NCBI RefSeq assembly: GCF_002995495.1
Contig: NZ_PVZV01000001.1
Location: 124,001-188,000, forward strand
Direction of reading: 5' to 3'
Length of the DNA: 64,000 nt
DNA from: Actinocorallia populi
GTDB taxonomy: Bacteria; Actinomycetota; Actinomycetes; Streptosporangiales; Streptosporangiaceae
Part shown: piece after piece, positions 24,861-33,011 of the stretch
Layout: each line of letters opens with the position of its first letter
Numbering within the stretch: position 1 is the stretch's first letter
Position numbers and translations under genes: made by a program
Notes under the pieces: model-generated
The model's database searches: none
What the model saw: the letters and a program-made list of their open reading frames with translations, nothing else
Told to the model about the DNA's origin: nothing

Positions 24861-26396
24861 TCAGTGAATCTCCAGGTGGAAGCCGGGAAGGTGGAGGGTG
24901 CCGGCCTCGGTACGGACTGTAGAGCCCGCCTCCGACGGAATGAGGCGGAGTTCCACGGTGTCGTCGGCGCCGGCGCCGTGGGTGACGCGGCCGGCGACGA
25001 CCGCGCGGGCTTCCAGGGCACGGGTGAGGAGTTTGAGGACGACGCGGGTCTCGGGTTCGCTCAGGACGCGGTCGTGCGGACCGTTCCTGGCCAGGGAGGC
25101 CGCCGCCTCCTTGTCGACGGCTCGCTGCTCGAACTGGGTCCTGCGCAGCTCCGCGCGGATGCCTCGGTTGACCTTCACCGGTTGCGGGAGCCCCTGGGTG
25201 GGGGTCTTGCCGGTGCGGAAGAGGCTGATCGACAGTTCGATGCCGGGGGCGTCCCACCAAGTGGCGCGGGGGGAGATCTGCTCGTCGTCGTCATGGGCGC
25301 CGCCGAGGTGGCGGGCGGAGCGGAGGTTGAAGGCGGCGGACATCAGAGCGTGGGCGGACTCGTCGTCGGGGGTGTGGAAGACCCATTCGGCCAGGTGGCG
25401 GAGCTGGGTGGAGCGGTTGACGCCGCCGCGCTGGGCCTCGGTGATCTGGCGGAGCAGCGCGATGACCGCGGACACCGCCGTACGGGTGGCCTCACGCAGG
25501 TCCACGGCCTTGGAATCATGCGGGGAGAACCACTCGCGGAGCGCGGCCCAGCGGCGCTGCCAGTCCTCCATCTTCTCGCTGGTGCGGAGGAACAGGCGTT
25601 CATCGGCGTCCGCCGCACGTGACAGCAGCGTGTAGACGCCTGTCTCCTCCACTTCCCGAACGGCTTCGGCCAGCCGCGGAAGGTGCCTGTCCAGCTCCGT
25701 CATGAAGTCGCTCATGTGGGTGAGCAGCGCATTCTTATAGGTGAGGAACATCTCCGCGGACGTGTCCGTGGAGCGGATGATCTCGCCCAGCGTGACGTGG
25801 AACTGCGCCGACCGCCGCGCCATGTCCTCCATCGCCGCGTCCAGGCGGCTGATACGCCGGTATACCTGATCGCGGTCACCCGCACGGTTGGCGATGGCCA
25901 GCGCCCTCAGGTCGTCGAGGACGTCGGAGAAAACCAGCCGGGAGAGATTCGCGTCCCGGACTCGGGCCGCCAGCACCTGCTCGACGGCCGTGTACGCCCG
26001 GTAGCCGAGCTCACTGAACTGGTAGACGGACTGGCGGTTGCGGTAACGCGCGAGGCTCCCGGCCCGTGAGGCGTCCTCGAGCCGGTGGACGACGCCGTCC
26101 TCCGCGAGCGCGTCCAGCCTGTCCCGCAGGTTCCGCTCGTCGAGCCTGTCCCACGCGGCGCCCTCGCCGAGGACGCCCTCATGCGCGATGACGAGCTCGT
26201 TCAACGCCGCCACGACCTGCTCGGTGTGCACGCGCACCTGGTGCACCGAGCGGAGCCTGTCCATCGCGCGCAGCACCCACAGGTACGCCAGGTGGTCGTC
26301 ACGCCGCGTGAAGTTGAAAAGACGGAACCGCTCGCTGACCGCCGGCTCGTCCAGGCCGTCACGTCCACCGGCATCAAGCCCACCCCGAACTTCCAC
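24861..26396 (-). CDS. TIGR02677/DUF2397 protein (Wadjet JetA-like, kleisin/MukF-like)
   Basis: The 511-residue protein begins with the family segment F-R-L-F-N-F-T-R-R-D-D-H-L-A-Y-L-W-V-L-R (about residues 24-43), has a winged-helix-rich N-terminal half, a long helical middle (about 150-300) and a C-terminal winged-helix region. This is the TIGR02677 architecture that corresponds to the kleisin-like JetA of Wadjet. It is the first gene of the three-gene minus-strand set. GTG at 26396 is the only in-frame start ahead of the conserved region; no strong Shine-Dalgarno is seen. A divergent DUF2786 gene starts 98 bases upstream, so both may share a regulatory region. Confidence 0.88.
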   Translation of the reverse strand: MEVRGGLDAGGRDGLDEPAVSERFRLFNFTRRDDHLAYLWVLRAMDRLRSVHQVRVHTEQVVAALNELVIAHEGVLGEGAAWDRLDERNLRDRLDALAEDGVVHRLEDASRAGSLARYRNRQSVYQFSELGYRAYTAVEQVLAARVRDANLSRLVFSDVLDDLRALAIANRAGDRDQVYRRISRLDAAMEDMARRSAQFHVTLGEIIRSTDTSAEMFLTYKNALLTHMSDFMTELDRHLPRLAEAVREVEETGVYTLLSRAADADERLFLRTSEKMEDWQRRWAALREWFSPHDSKAVDLREATRTAVSAVIALLRQITEAQRGGVNRSTQLRHLAEWVFHTPDDESAHALMSAAFNLRSARHLGGAHDDDEQISPRATWWDAPGIELSISLFRTGKTPTQGLPQPVKVNRGIRAELRRTQFEQRAVDKEAAASLARNGPHDRVLSEPETRVVLKLLTRALEARAVVAGRVTHGAGADDTVELRLIPSEAGSTVRTEAGTLHLPGFHLEIH

Positions 26397-26493
26397 CCGT
26401 CAAGGGTGCACCATCTCCGCACGTGGTCGTGCGGACTCCGGGCAGGCTGTGGACGGCTGATGGAGTGTCGGTGGCGGGTGGAAAGGTGGGGCC

Positions 26494-27198
26494 ATGGACC
26501 AGCGGATGCTGGGAAAGGTTCGGGCGCTGCTGCAGAAGGCGGAGTCGACCGAGTTCCCGCAGGAGGCCGAGGCGCTCACCGCCCGCGCCCAGGAGTTGAT
26601 CGCGCGTTACAACCTGGACGAGGCGCTGGTGGAGGCGGGGCTCGGCGGGGTGCGTCCGGACGGGCGGGCGGTCGCGGTCACCCACCCCTACGCGGGGCCC
26701 AAGGCGATGCTGCTGCACGTCGTGGCCGAGGCGAACCGCTGCCGCTCGGTGTGGCACCGCGAACGCGGTGAGGCCACGGTGCTCGGCTTCCCCGCCGACC
26801 TGGTGGCGGTGGAGCTGCTGTTCACCTCGCTGCTCGTCCAGGCGACGACCGCGATGCTCCAGGCGGGCAGCCGCCAGGACGCCTCGGGGCGGTCCCGTAC
26901 GAAGTCCTTCCGCCATTCCTTCCTGTCGGCGTACGCGCTGCGCATAGGCGAACGGTTGAAGGAGGCGACGGAACGCGCCGTGCGGGAGAACCCGTCGGCC
27001 GAGCTGCGGCCCGTCCTCGCGTCCCGCAACGCGGAGGTGGAGCGTTCGGTGGCGGAGCGGTTCCCCCGGCTGCGCCGGTACAGGGGCGGTTCCCCCACCA
27101 ACCCGGACGGCTGGATGCAGGGCCGCGCGGCAGCCGATCAGGCCGCTCTCGGCCATGCCGAGCTGTCGGACCGGTGGCAGGGCCAAGGGCGGGGATAA
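26494..27198 (+). CDS. DUF2786 domain protein A
   Basis: The 234-residue protein opens with the DUF2786 motif: K-V-R-A-L-L-Q-K-A-E-S-T-E-F-P-Q-E-A-E-A-L followed by R-Y-N-L-D-E-A-L. The C-terminal part contains L-L-H-V-V-A-E-A-N-R-C-R and a final D-G-W-M-Q-G-R-A-A-A. The biochemical function is unknown; these proteins occur in phages, plasmids and actinobacterial chromosomes. AAGGTGGGG precedes the ATG. It lies divergently beside the Wadjet-like genes, and a longer paralogue is encoded at 28380-29378, which shares the central and C-terminal motifs. An association with the Jet-like genes is suggested by position only. Confidence 0.85.
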   Translation: MDQRMLGKVRALLQKAESTEFPQEAEALTARAQELIARYNLDEALVEAGLGGVRPDGRAVAVTHPYAGPKAMLLHVVAEANRCRSVWHRERGEATVLGFPADLVAVELLFTSLLVQATTAMLQAGSRQDASGRSRTKSFRHSFLSAYALRIGERLKEATERAVRENPSAELRPVLASRNAEVERSVAERFPRLRRYRGGSPTNPDGWMQGRAAADQAALGHAELSDRWQGQGRG

Positions 27199-27207
27199 CA
27201 TCGAACG

Positions 27208-27516
27208 GTGAGTAACCAACCGGACACCGGAAGATATCTCCGCGTCTCCCTCGACCTCATGGTCGAGGTGACCGACCCAGAGGCGCTGCAGGCCGCGGCC
27301 CTCACCGATCTGAGGACCCGCGACCTCGACGCCGGGGAGCGAGACGCCCAGCACGCCCAGATCACCGCCGACGCCACCGGCGCCACCGCCCTCCGCTGGC
27401 TCATCACCCCCGACGACATCCTCGGCCTCGTCGACCAGATCACCGAGATCGAACCGGTCGAGGCGATCCTCGAGATCAGCGAGTCCGAAGGCGCCCTCGC
27501 CCCCGAAGAGGACTGA
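27208..27516 (+). CDS. Conserved hypothetical small acidic protein
   Basis: The 102-residue acidic protein has no motif I recognise. It contains an N-terminal Y-L-R-V-S-L-D-L-M-V-E-V-T-D strand-like segment and a C-terminal Glu-rich tail, with no signal peptide or membrane segment. GTG at 27208 lies 9 bases after the DUF2786 gene and 6 bases after a -10-like TAACAT (27196-27201), so it may be transcribed both with its neighbour and from its own leaderless promoter. Codon usage matches the chromosome, supporting a real gene. Confidence 0.72.
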   Translation: MSNQPDTGRYLRVSLDLMVEVTDPEALQAAALTDLRTRDLDAGERDAQHAQITADATGATALRWLITPDDILGLVDQITEIEPVEAILEISESEGALAPEED

Positions 27517-27727
27517 CCGCTCCGCGACCGCACCCCGCGGCCGAACACACCCCCCGATGAGTCCACTCCGCGGGAACGAGCCCGTTCCGGGGGAGCGGGT
27601 GGAACGCGGGACGGCCGCCCCCGAAGGAGCGGCTCACGCCAGGGGGGCAGGCAGGGACCGGGGCCTGTGGGTGAGTCCGCTCCGAGGAGGACGGCCGGTC
27701 CGCGAGGGCGGAGGCCGCGGCCGGGCG

Positions 27728-28297
27728 TCAGGCCCGCTTCAGGCGCCAGACGGTCTTGGAGAGCAGGTCGGCCTGGTCGACGGTCTGGCGGATGGTCAGG
27801 GTCTTGCCGGAGCAGGTGTAGCGGGCGTTGCGGGGAACGACGCCCATGTCGCCGTTGCGGCGGACCTCGCGGGGAACGTCGATCTTGCGGGTGATCAGGC
27901 CGGAGCGGACGGTCAGGGTGGCGTCGCCGCTCGCGGTCTTGGGCTTGCCGACGATGCCGCCCTTGGCCGAACCGCTGATCTTGTTCTTGAGGACGAGCTT
28001 CTTGTCCAGGGTCAGCGTCGCCTTGGTCGGCACCCCCTTGACGCTGCCCGAGCCGGTCAGCGGCCGGGAGCCGGTGAAGTCATAGGTGGCCTTGCCGTTC
28101 TTGGCGAGCTTCAGCTTGATGCCGCTGCCGCCCTTAAGCTTGAACTTCAGGTCCTTGCTGTCCAGGTCGGCACTGGCGGAGGTCACCTTCCAGGAGCCCG
28201 TCCAGCACCGGGGGGCGGCCGAGGCCGCCGAGGCGGTCACCGCCGCCACCGCCGTCGCACCGAGAATGATCGCTCCGGCGGCTGCCGCTGTACGCAT
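27728..28297 (-). CDS. Small secreted protein, paralogue 1
   Basis: The 189-residue protein has a signal peptide (M-R-T then an Ala/Val/Ile-rich core ending A-S-A-A near residue 28). The mature protein is Lys/Gly/Thr-rich and beta-like, with one Cys near the new N-terminus (R-C-W-T-G-S-W) and one near the C-terminus (Y-T-C-S-G-K-T-L-T-I), which probably form a disulfide. It contains a K-N-G-K-A-T-Y-D-F segment that recurs as A-N-G-A-I-T-Y-D-F in the protein encoded at 29969-30541. The two are paralogues of about 190 residues with the same Cys pattern. The role is unknown; an extracellular lipocalin-like or calycin-like barrel is possible. Confidence 0.82.
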   Translation of the reverse strand: MRTAAAAGAIILGATAVAAVTASAASAAPRCWTGSWKVTSASADLDSKDLKFKLKGGSGIKLKLAKNGKATYDFTGSRPLTGSGSVKGVPTKATLTLDKKLVLKNKISGSAKGGIVGKPKTASGDATLTVRSGLITRKIDVPREVRRNGDMGVVPRNARYTCSGKTLTIRQTVDQADLLSKTVWRLKRA

Positions 28298-28379
28298 GTC
28301 GTCTCCTCAACATCTCTGGTCCCCGGCGCACCCTAGGGCAAAGCGTTTTGTCGGAAAAGAGCAATGAGACGATGGGAAG

Positions 28380-29378
28380 GTGCACGAACCGGAGCAGTTG
28401 ATCACCGCGGCGATGGATGCCCAGTTCACCGACGATCTCCGGAACCGAGACACCTCCATCGCTCTTCTTTCGGCGAACGGCGCCGCCGACGGCCCGCTCC
28501 GCGCCGCGTTGGAACGTGCCGTGCGCACCGCCGCGGAGCGGGGCTGGCAGCCGGAGGACCTCCGCCGCCATCTCACCCGCTTCCTCTCCCCCGAGCACGC
28601 GGCCCTGCTGGCGGCGCCCGGCCCGGGGGAGCGCGACCGCCTCACCGCGATCAGCCGGCTCATCGACGTCCTGTGCGAGCTGCGCAGGCTGCCGAAGATC
28701 GCCGTGCTCACCCGTTCCGCGGCGCCCGCCCACCCCTCGCTGGGACGCATCCGCGCCCTGCTCGCCAAGGCGGAGTCCACCTCCTTCCCTGCCGAGGCCG
28801 AGGCGCTGGTGGCCGCCGCCCAGCGGCTGATGACCCGCCACAGCCTCGACCAGGCGGCGCTGGACGCCTCCGCCGGTGTCCGGTCGTCTGCGGACCGTTC
28901 AGCGGATGTCAGCGCGCCGTCAGGCGTGCGTCTCCCCGTGGACAACCCGTACGAGGAGGCCAAGGCCACGCTCCTGCACGTCATCGCCGAGGCCAACCGG
29001 TGCCGCGCCGTCTGGCAGTCCGACCTCGGCTTCTCCACGGTCCTGGGTTATCCGGCCGACCTGGAGGCGGTGGAGCTCCTCTACACGTCGCTGCTGCTGC
29101 AGGCCGATGCCGCCATGCCCAAGAACGGTTCGAAGCGCAAGTTCCGCCAGAGCTTCCTCACCTCGTTCGCCCACCACATCGGCGAGCGACTCGCCCGGGT
29201 CGGGGAGGAGGAGGTCACCGACGACCTCCTGCCCGTCCTCGCACGCCGTGACCAGGCCGTGGACACCGCCGTGGAGCGGCTCTTCCCCGCCGTGAGGAGC
29301 GTGCGCGGCCGGACGATCCAGGACCTGGACGGCTGGGAGCAGGGCCGCAGGGCGGCAAAAGAGGCCGACCTGACCTGA
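28380..29378 (+). CDS. DUF2786 domain protein B (with N-terminal extension)
   Basis: The 332-residue protein has an extra about 120-residue helical N-terminal region followed by the DUF2786 segment R-I-R-A-L-L-A-K-A-E-S-T-S-F-P and the same L-L-H-V-I-A-E-A-N-R-C-R and D-G-W-E-Q-G-R-R-A-A motifs as protein A. The molecular function is unknown. GTG at 28380 is taken as start, but GGGAAG abuts it too closely to be a normal Shine-Dalgarno; an ATG at 28413 is an alternative. Presence of two paralogues separated by only 1.2 kb indicates local duplication followed by gain or loss of the N-terminal part. Confidence 0.82.
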   Translation: MHEPEQLITAAMDAQFTDDLRNRDTSIALLSANGAADGPLRAALERAVRTAAERGWQPEDLRRHLTRFLSPEHAALLAAPGPGERDRLTAISRLIDVLCELRRLPKIAVLTRSAAPAHPSLGRIRALLAKAESTSFPAEAEALVAAAQRLMTRHSLDQAALDASAGVRSSADRSADVSAPSGVRLPVDNPYEEAKATLLHVIAEANRCRAVWQSDLGFSTVLGYPADLEAVELLYTSLLLQADAAMPKNGSKRKFRQSFLTSFAHHIGERLARVGEEEVTDDLLPVLARRDQAVDTAVERLFPAVRSVRGRTIQDLDGWEQGRRAAKEADLT

Positions 29379-29422
29379 GCCCTTTATTCACTTGTTACGC
29401 GCACACGATCTAGGGTGGCCGG

Positions 29423-29965
29423 GTGACGTCTGCACCGCCTAAGAAGTCGTTCTTCCGTGAACTGCCGTTCCTGCTGGTGACGGCGGTCGTCCTCGCGCTG
29501 TTGATCCGCACCTTCGTCGTCCAGTCGTTCTACATCCCCTCCGGGTCCATGGAGCGGACGTTGCACGGGTGCGAGGACTGCACCCGCGACAGGGTGCTGG
29601 TCGAGAAGGTGGGCTACCACCTGACCGATCCGGGTCCCGGCGACATCATCGTCTTCCACGGCACGGGCGACTGGCCGCGCGAGGACCTCATCAAGCGGGT
29701 CATCGCCGTCGGCGGCCAGACCGTCGAGTGTTGCGACGAGGGGCGCGTCACCGTCGACGGCAAGCCTCTCCACGAGCCCTACGTCTACCAGGACGACCAC
29801 CGCTCGTTCGACCCGGTGAAGGTCCCCGAGGGCATGTTGTGGGTGATGGGCGACCACCGCGGCGGCTCCGCTGACTCGCGCGACAACGGCCCCGTCCCGG
29901 TGAGCTCGGTCGTCGGGCAGGCGCGGGTCATCATCTGGCCGGTCAACCGCTGGGACTGGCTCTGA
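29423..29965 (+). CDS. lepB: Signal peptidase I
   Basis: The 180-residue protein is a type I signal peptidase: one N-terminal transmembrane helix (about 14-35), the catalytic Ser42 in I-P-S-G-S-M-E, the general-base Lys91 in I-K-R-V-I-A-V-G-G, and the C-terminal box G-D-H-R-G-G-S-x-D-S-R. It removes signal peptides from exported proteins at the outer face of the membrane. A Cys-rich stretch (G-C-E-D-C, later E-C-C-D-E) is unusual. It is flanked on both sides by genes for the paralogous small secreted proteins. GTG 29423 is 6 bases after the -10-like TAGGGT (29411-29416), indicating leaderless expression. It is probably one of several signal peptidases in the genome. Confidence 0.93.
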   Translation: MTSAPPKKSFFRELPFLLVTAVVLALLIRTFVVQSFYIPSGSMERTLHGCEDCTRDRVLVEKVGYHLTDPGPGDIIVFHGTGDWPREDLIKRVIAVGGQTVECCDEGRVTVDGKPLHEPYVYQDDHRSFDPVKVPEGMLWVMGDHRGGSADSRDNGPVPVSSVVGQARVIIWPVNRWDWL

Positions 29966-29968
29966 GGG

Positions 29969-30541
29969 TCAGCGCTCGAACCGCCAGCGCACGACCTCTC
30001 GCCCGCCCTTGGAGTCGAGCCTGATGGTGCGCTTCAGGTGCAGCCGGTCGGCGTCGCACGTGTAGGTGACGCGTCCGCCGGGGACGACGGTCTCCTGCTC
30101 GGTACGGACGAGCGGAGCGACCTTCTCCGTCCTCGTCGACTTCTCGGGCTTCTTCTGGACGGTCTTCACCAGCGCCGTTCCCGTGGCCGTGGCGCGCTTC
30201 ACGGAGAGCCTTCCGCCCTTCCATGACGCCTTGTGCTTGAGCGTCCGGCGGTAGAGGGCGGTCTCCGCGATCGGCACGCTGTTGGTACGGCCCTTCGTCA
30301 CGAGTTTCGCCGACTTCTTGAAGTCGTAGGTGATGGCGCCGTTGGCGGCGATCTTCACTTTCGTTCCGCCCATCCCGCGGGACTGCAGAGCGGTGTCATA
30401 GACCTTCGACACCGCCTTCTTCTGATACCCGGTGAGCTTCCAGACGCCCACCGGGCACGCGGGCGCCGCAGAGGCCGGTGCCGCCGGGGCCATGACGGCC
30501 AGCGGAAGCAGTGAGCAGACCACCACGGCGCGCAGCATCAT
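29969..30541 (-). CDS. Small secreted protein, paralogue 2
   Basis: The 190-residue protein has a signal peptide ending near P-A-S-A-A (about residue 27), a mature N-terminal Cys (P-A-C-P-V-G-V-W-K-L), a central A-N-G-A-I-T-Y-D-F and a C-terminal Cys (Y-T-C-D-A-D-R-L-H-L-K). The Cys positions and these motifs match the product of 27728-28297, so they are paralogues. It is strongly basic. AAGGAGG lies 4 bases ahead of the first ATG of an ATG-ATG pair. The stop is 3 bases from the signal-peptidase stop. The function is not known. Confidence 0.82.
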   Translation of the reverse strand: MMLRAVVVCSLLPLAVMAPAAPASAAPACPVGVWKLTGYQKKAVSKVYDTALQSRGMGGTKVKIAANGAITYDFKKSAKLVTKGRTNSVPIAETALYRRTLKHKASWKGGRLSVKRATATGTALVKTVQKKPEKSTRTEKVAPLVRTEQETVVPGGRVTYTCDADRLHLKRTIRLDSKGGREVVRWRFER

Positions 30542-30577
30542 TCGTCCTCCTTCAGCGGTCCCGCACGACGCGGAGCC

Positions 30578-31642
30578 TCACGACGCAGAAGAACCTAGCG
30601 TTTCGGGCGGGTCCAAGGCCTTGATCCTGCTCTGCCCGTACCAGAGCAGGCACAGCAGGACCGCCGCGACGGGCCAGGCCTCCAGCGCGGACGGGGGCGT
30701 CTCGACGATCCAGCCCTGCAGGACGAATCCCGCGTACGCCGCGCCCGTCGTGAGCAGCGCGCCCGCCACCGGCACCGAGGGCAGGAACCGGAACGACAGG
30801 TCGATGGCGATGGCGGCGGCGAGCAGGAAGAACGGCATCGCCGAGTGCGGGAAGTCCATGAGGTCCAGCAGGAACCCGGCGACGACGCGGTAGGCGAGGT
30901 AGCCGGCGGCGACGCCCGTCGCCGTCCAGCGCATGCCGACGACCCGGCGCGCGATGACGAGGACGAGGACGGACCCGACGACCGTCCACAGCGGGTACAC
31001 CCAGTCCGAGACGGGGAAGGCGAACTTCTCCACCATCGCGGTGTCGACGGGGCGTTGCATCTGCTTGGCCGCGAACTCGAGCAGGATCGGTTCGGCCTCG
31101 GGTCTGCCCTCCAGCCAGGACTTGAACCCGTAGACGCCGTATTCCTGGTGCAGTGCCGGGAAATGCCAGTTCTCCAGGAAGAGCGCGAAGAGGATCGCCT
31201 GCACCACTCCGCGGGCGCCTTTGATCACACCGGCGAGCATGAGCGCGGTGCCGATGTAGAGCAAGGCGTGCGAAGGGCTCCAGCTGGTGATGTCGAGCCC
31301 GTTGACACGGTGGTTCACCAGGTCCACCGGAATGGCGATCATGAAGATGGCCATTCCGGTCTCGATCAGCCGCTTGGCCGTCTTGTCGACCCCGAATCCG
31401 GTGTACCAGTGCACGCCGACCAGCACCATCGCCAGGGTCGTCCCGGCGCTGTTGAGCAGGTGCGGGGGCGCGAAGTCGTCCCGGAGCCATTTGAAGTGCC
31501 AGGAGACGTCCCAGGACGAGCCCAGCATTTTTAGCGCAAAAGCGACAATCCACGCCCGATACAGCAGGGAGGAGAGATCCTCCGGGGTGGGGCGGCCGGG
31601 CTTTCCCCGGGTCAGTCGACTGACCGAGACCTGCGTAAACAT
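30578..31642 (-). CDS. Multipass membrane protein of unknown function
   Basis: The 354-residue protein has about eight to nine hydrophobic segments and a soluble N-terminus of about 25 residues. Notable motifs are S-S-W-D-V-S-W-H-F-K-W near residue 42 and S-W-S-P-S-H-A-L-L-Y near residue 120; clustered Trp and His in the membrane suggest metal or haem ligands, but I do not recognise a family. A promoter fits at the start: -35 TTGTCA, 18 bases, -10 CACTAT, then 6 bases to the ATG at 31642, so the message is probably leaderless. It is divergent from the RNase H-like gene. Confidence 0.78.
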   Translation of the reverse strand: MFTQVSVSRLTRGKPGRPTPEDLSSLLYRAWIVAFALKMLGSSWDVSWHFKWLRDDFAPPHLLNSAGTTLAMVLVGVHWYTGFGVDKTAKRLIETGMAIFMIAIPVDLVNHRVNGLDITSWSPSHALLYIGTALMLAGVIKGARGVVQAILFALFLENWHFPALHQEYGVYGFKSWLEGRPEAEPILLEFAAKQMQRPVDTAMVEKFAFPVSDWVYPLWTVVGSVLVLVIARRVVGMRWTATGVAAGYLAYRVVAGFLLDLMDFPHSAMPFFLLAAAIAIDLSFRFLPSVPVAGALLTTGAAYAGFVLQGWIVETPPSALEAWPVAAVLLCLLWYGQSRIKALDPPETLGSSAS

Positions 31643-31750
31643 GCGGTAATAGTGCCGCTATCTGGTCAGTTGTGACAATGGTGAACCTGCCGGGAACTCC
31701 AGGCGTCAACTCGTCGTCAGATCCCACACACACCCTGTAGGGAGGTGCGC

Positions 31751-32611
31751 TTGTCTCCTCGCATGACCGCCGCCCAGTTCCGCAACCTCCTCTCGCATCT
31801 GCCCGACCCCCTGACCGCCCGGGTCGTCCGGCTCCAGCGCTACGCGCTGGTCCCCCTGGACTGCACCGGCTGCCAGGAGGTGGGCGTCCTCCTCAAACTC
31901 ACCCTCTCCTCGGCCCGCGCGGGCGACCTCCCCGCCGCCGAGTCCGTCCTCGGCCTCGCCGAGCGCACGCTGCGCGGCGCGACCGGCCACGACCACGGGC
32001 CCACGGGCCCTCCCGTCGCCCGCATCAACCGGCCCAGACCCACCCGGAATCCCCCCGTGATGCCCCGGCCCGCCCTGGCCGGGCAGGTCGCGCGCTGGAC
32101 GGGCACGCGGCCGCTGGTCGCCGCCACCGACGCCTCCTGGAAGCACGGGCACGGGGGCATGGGCTTCCTCACCACGGACGGGCGCTGGGGCCTGGGCCGC
32201 TGGAAGGCCGGGCCCCAGGACCCCACCGGCCCCTCGAAGATCATCATCACCGAGCTGCGCGCGGTCCAGCTGTTGCTGTCGTCGGTCGAGCCGCGCCTGG
32301 AGATGACCGTCCTCATCGACAGCCTGCCCGCCCTGTCCTTCCTGCGCCGCTGGCAGGCCGGGGACGTCGCGGCCCTGCCGCCGGGATACCGGGCGCCGCA
32401 CCTCCGCCTGCTGGCCCGCCGGGTCGCCGACCGCTCCGGCCTGACCTTCAAGCACGTCAAGGGGCACAGCGGCCACCTGCTGAACGAGGCCGCCGACTCC
32501 CTCGCCGCCATCGCCCGCCGCCGGCAGACCCTGGGCTCCGAAGCCGAGGCCCGTGCCGCCGACCTCGTCGACTCCTTCCTCACCAGCTGGAACCAGCAGC
32601 TCTCCGCATGA
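31751..32611 (+). CDS. RNase H-fold protein (RNase HI-like domain)
   Basis: The 286-residue protein has an N-terminal extension of about 115 residues and a C-terminal RNase H-like domain. The four acidic catalytic positions are present: Asp127 (A-A-T-D-A-S), Glu168 (I-T-E-L-R-A), Asp190 (V-L-I-D-S) and Asp249 (N-E-A-A-D-S), with the conserved K-G-H-S-G-H before the last. It would cleave RNA in RNA-DNA hybrids or a related substrate. TTG at 31751 is chosen because GGAGG ends 5 bases ahead; a GTG at 31745 would overlap this Shine-Dalgarno, and ATG 31763 is too far from it. The N-terminal extension has no recognised domain. Confidence 0.82.
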   Translation: MSPRMTAAQFRNLLSHLPDPLTARVVRLQRYALVPLDCTGCQEVGVLLKLTLSSARAGDLPAAESVLGLAERTLRGATGHDHGPTGPPVARINRPRPTRNPPVMPRPALAGQVARWTGTRPLVAATDASWKHGHGGMGFLTTDGRWGLGRWKAGPQDPTGPSKIIITELRAVQLLLSSVEPRLEMTVLIDSLPALSFLRRWQAGDVAALPPGYRAPHLRLLARRVADRSGLTFKHVKGHSGHLLNEAADSLAAIARRRQTLGSEAEARAADLVDSFLTSWNQQLSA

Positions 32612-32616
32612 CGGCA

Positions 32617-32648
32617 CGGCCCGTCCGCACCACGGCGCGGACGGGCCG
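32617..32648 (+). terminator. Hairpin terminator after the RNase H-like gene
   Basis: A perfect 12-bp stem (CGGCCCGTCCGC / GCGGACGGGCCG) with an 8-base loop starts 5 bases after the stop codon. Confidence 0.8.
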
Positions 32649-33011
32649 CCGACGCATACCGCCGAACCGCGACCCGCATGCACGAGGATCACCTGCGATC
32701 GCCGCGGGAGGGCCGGGAGGACCACCGACGGCCGCCCGGCCGTGCCCGCCGTCCCGTCACCCGCAGGTGCCCGGCCTGGGGCTGGAACGGGACCGGGCAC
32801 CGGTCCGGGTGGAAGAGGCGGGCCGCGGCCTGAGCATGCGGCAGAACGGCCCGCCCCGTCTTCTGGGCCAGAGGAAGGCCCGGGTGTGCCGACCCCCCAG
32901 CGACCCCGGACTTTCCTTGGCGGGTTCATTTCTATCGCGTGACCGGATCTTCACCGAGAGTTATAACAGATGTGGTCTGGCAGGCGCCGGACCAGTCCCT
33001 ACGAAGGCGGA
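32649..33011. other. Gene-free interval
   Basis: These 363 bases lie between convergent genes. Small open frames are present but lack start signals, conserved motifs and the expected codon bias. An AT-richer patch at about 32925-32975 could hold a promoter-like sequence, but no gene follows it on the plus strand. I see no RNA gene. Confidence 0.5.

Noticed and set aside
28380-29378. DUF2786 protein B as the missing JetD nuclease
   Set aside because: It has no Toprim acidic motif (E...DxD) and no resemblance to DUF2399; its motifs match the neighbouring DUF2786 protein.
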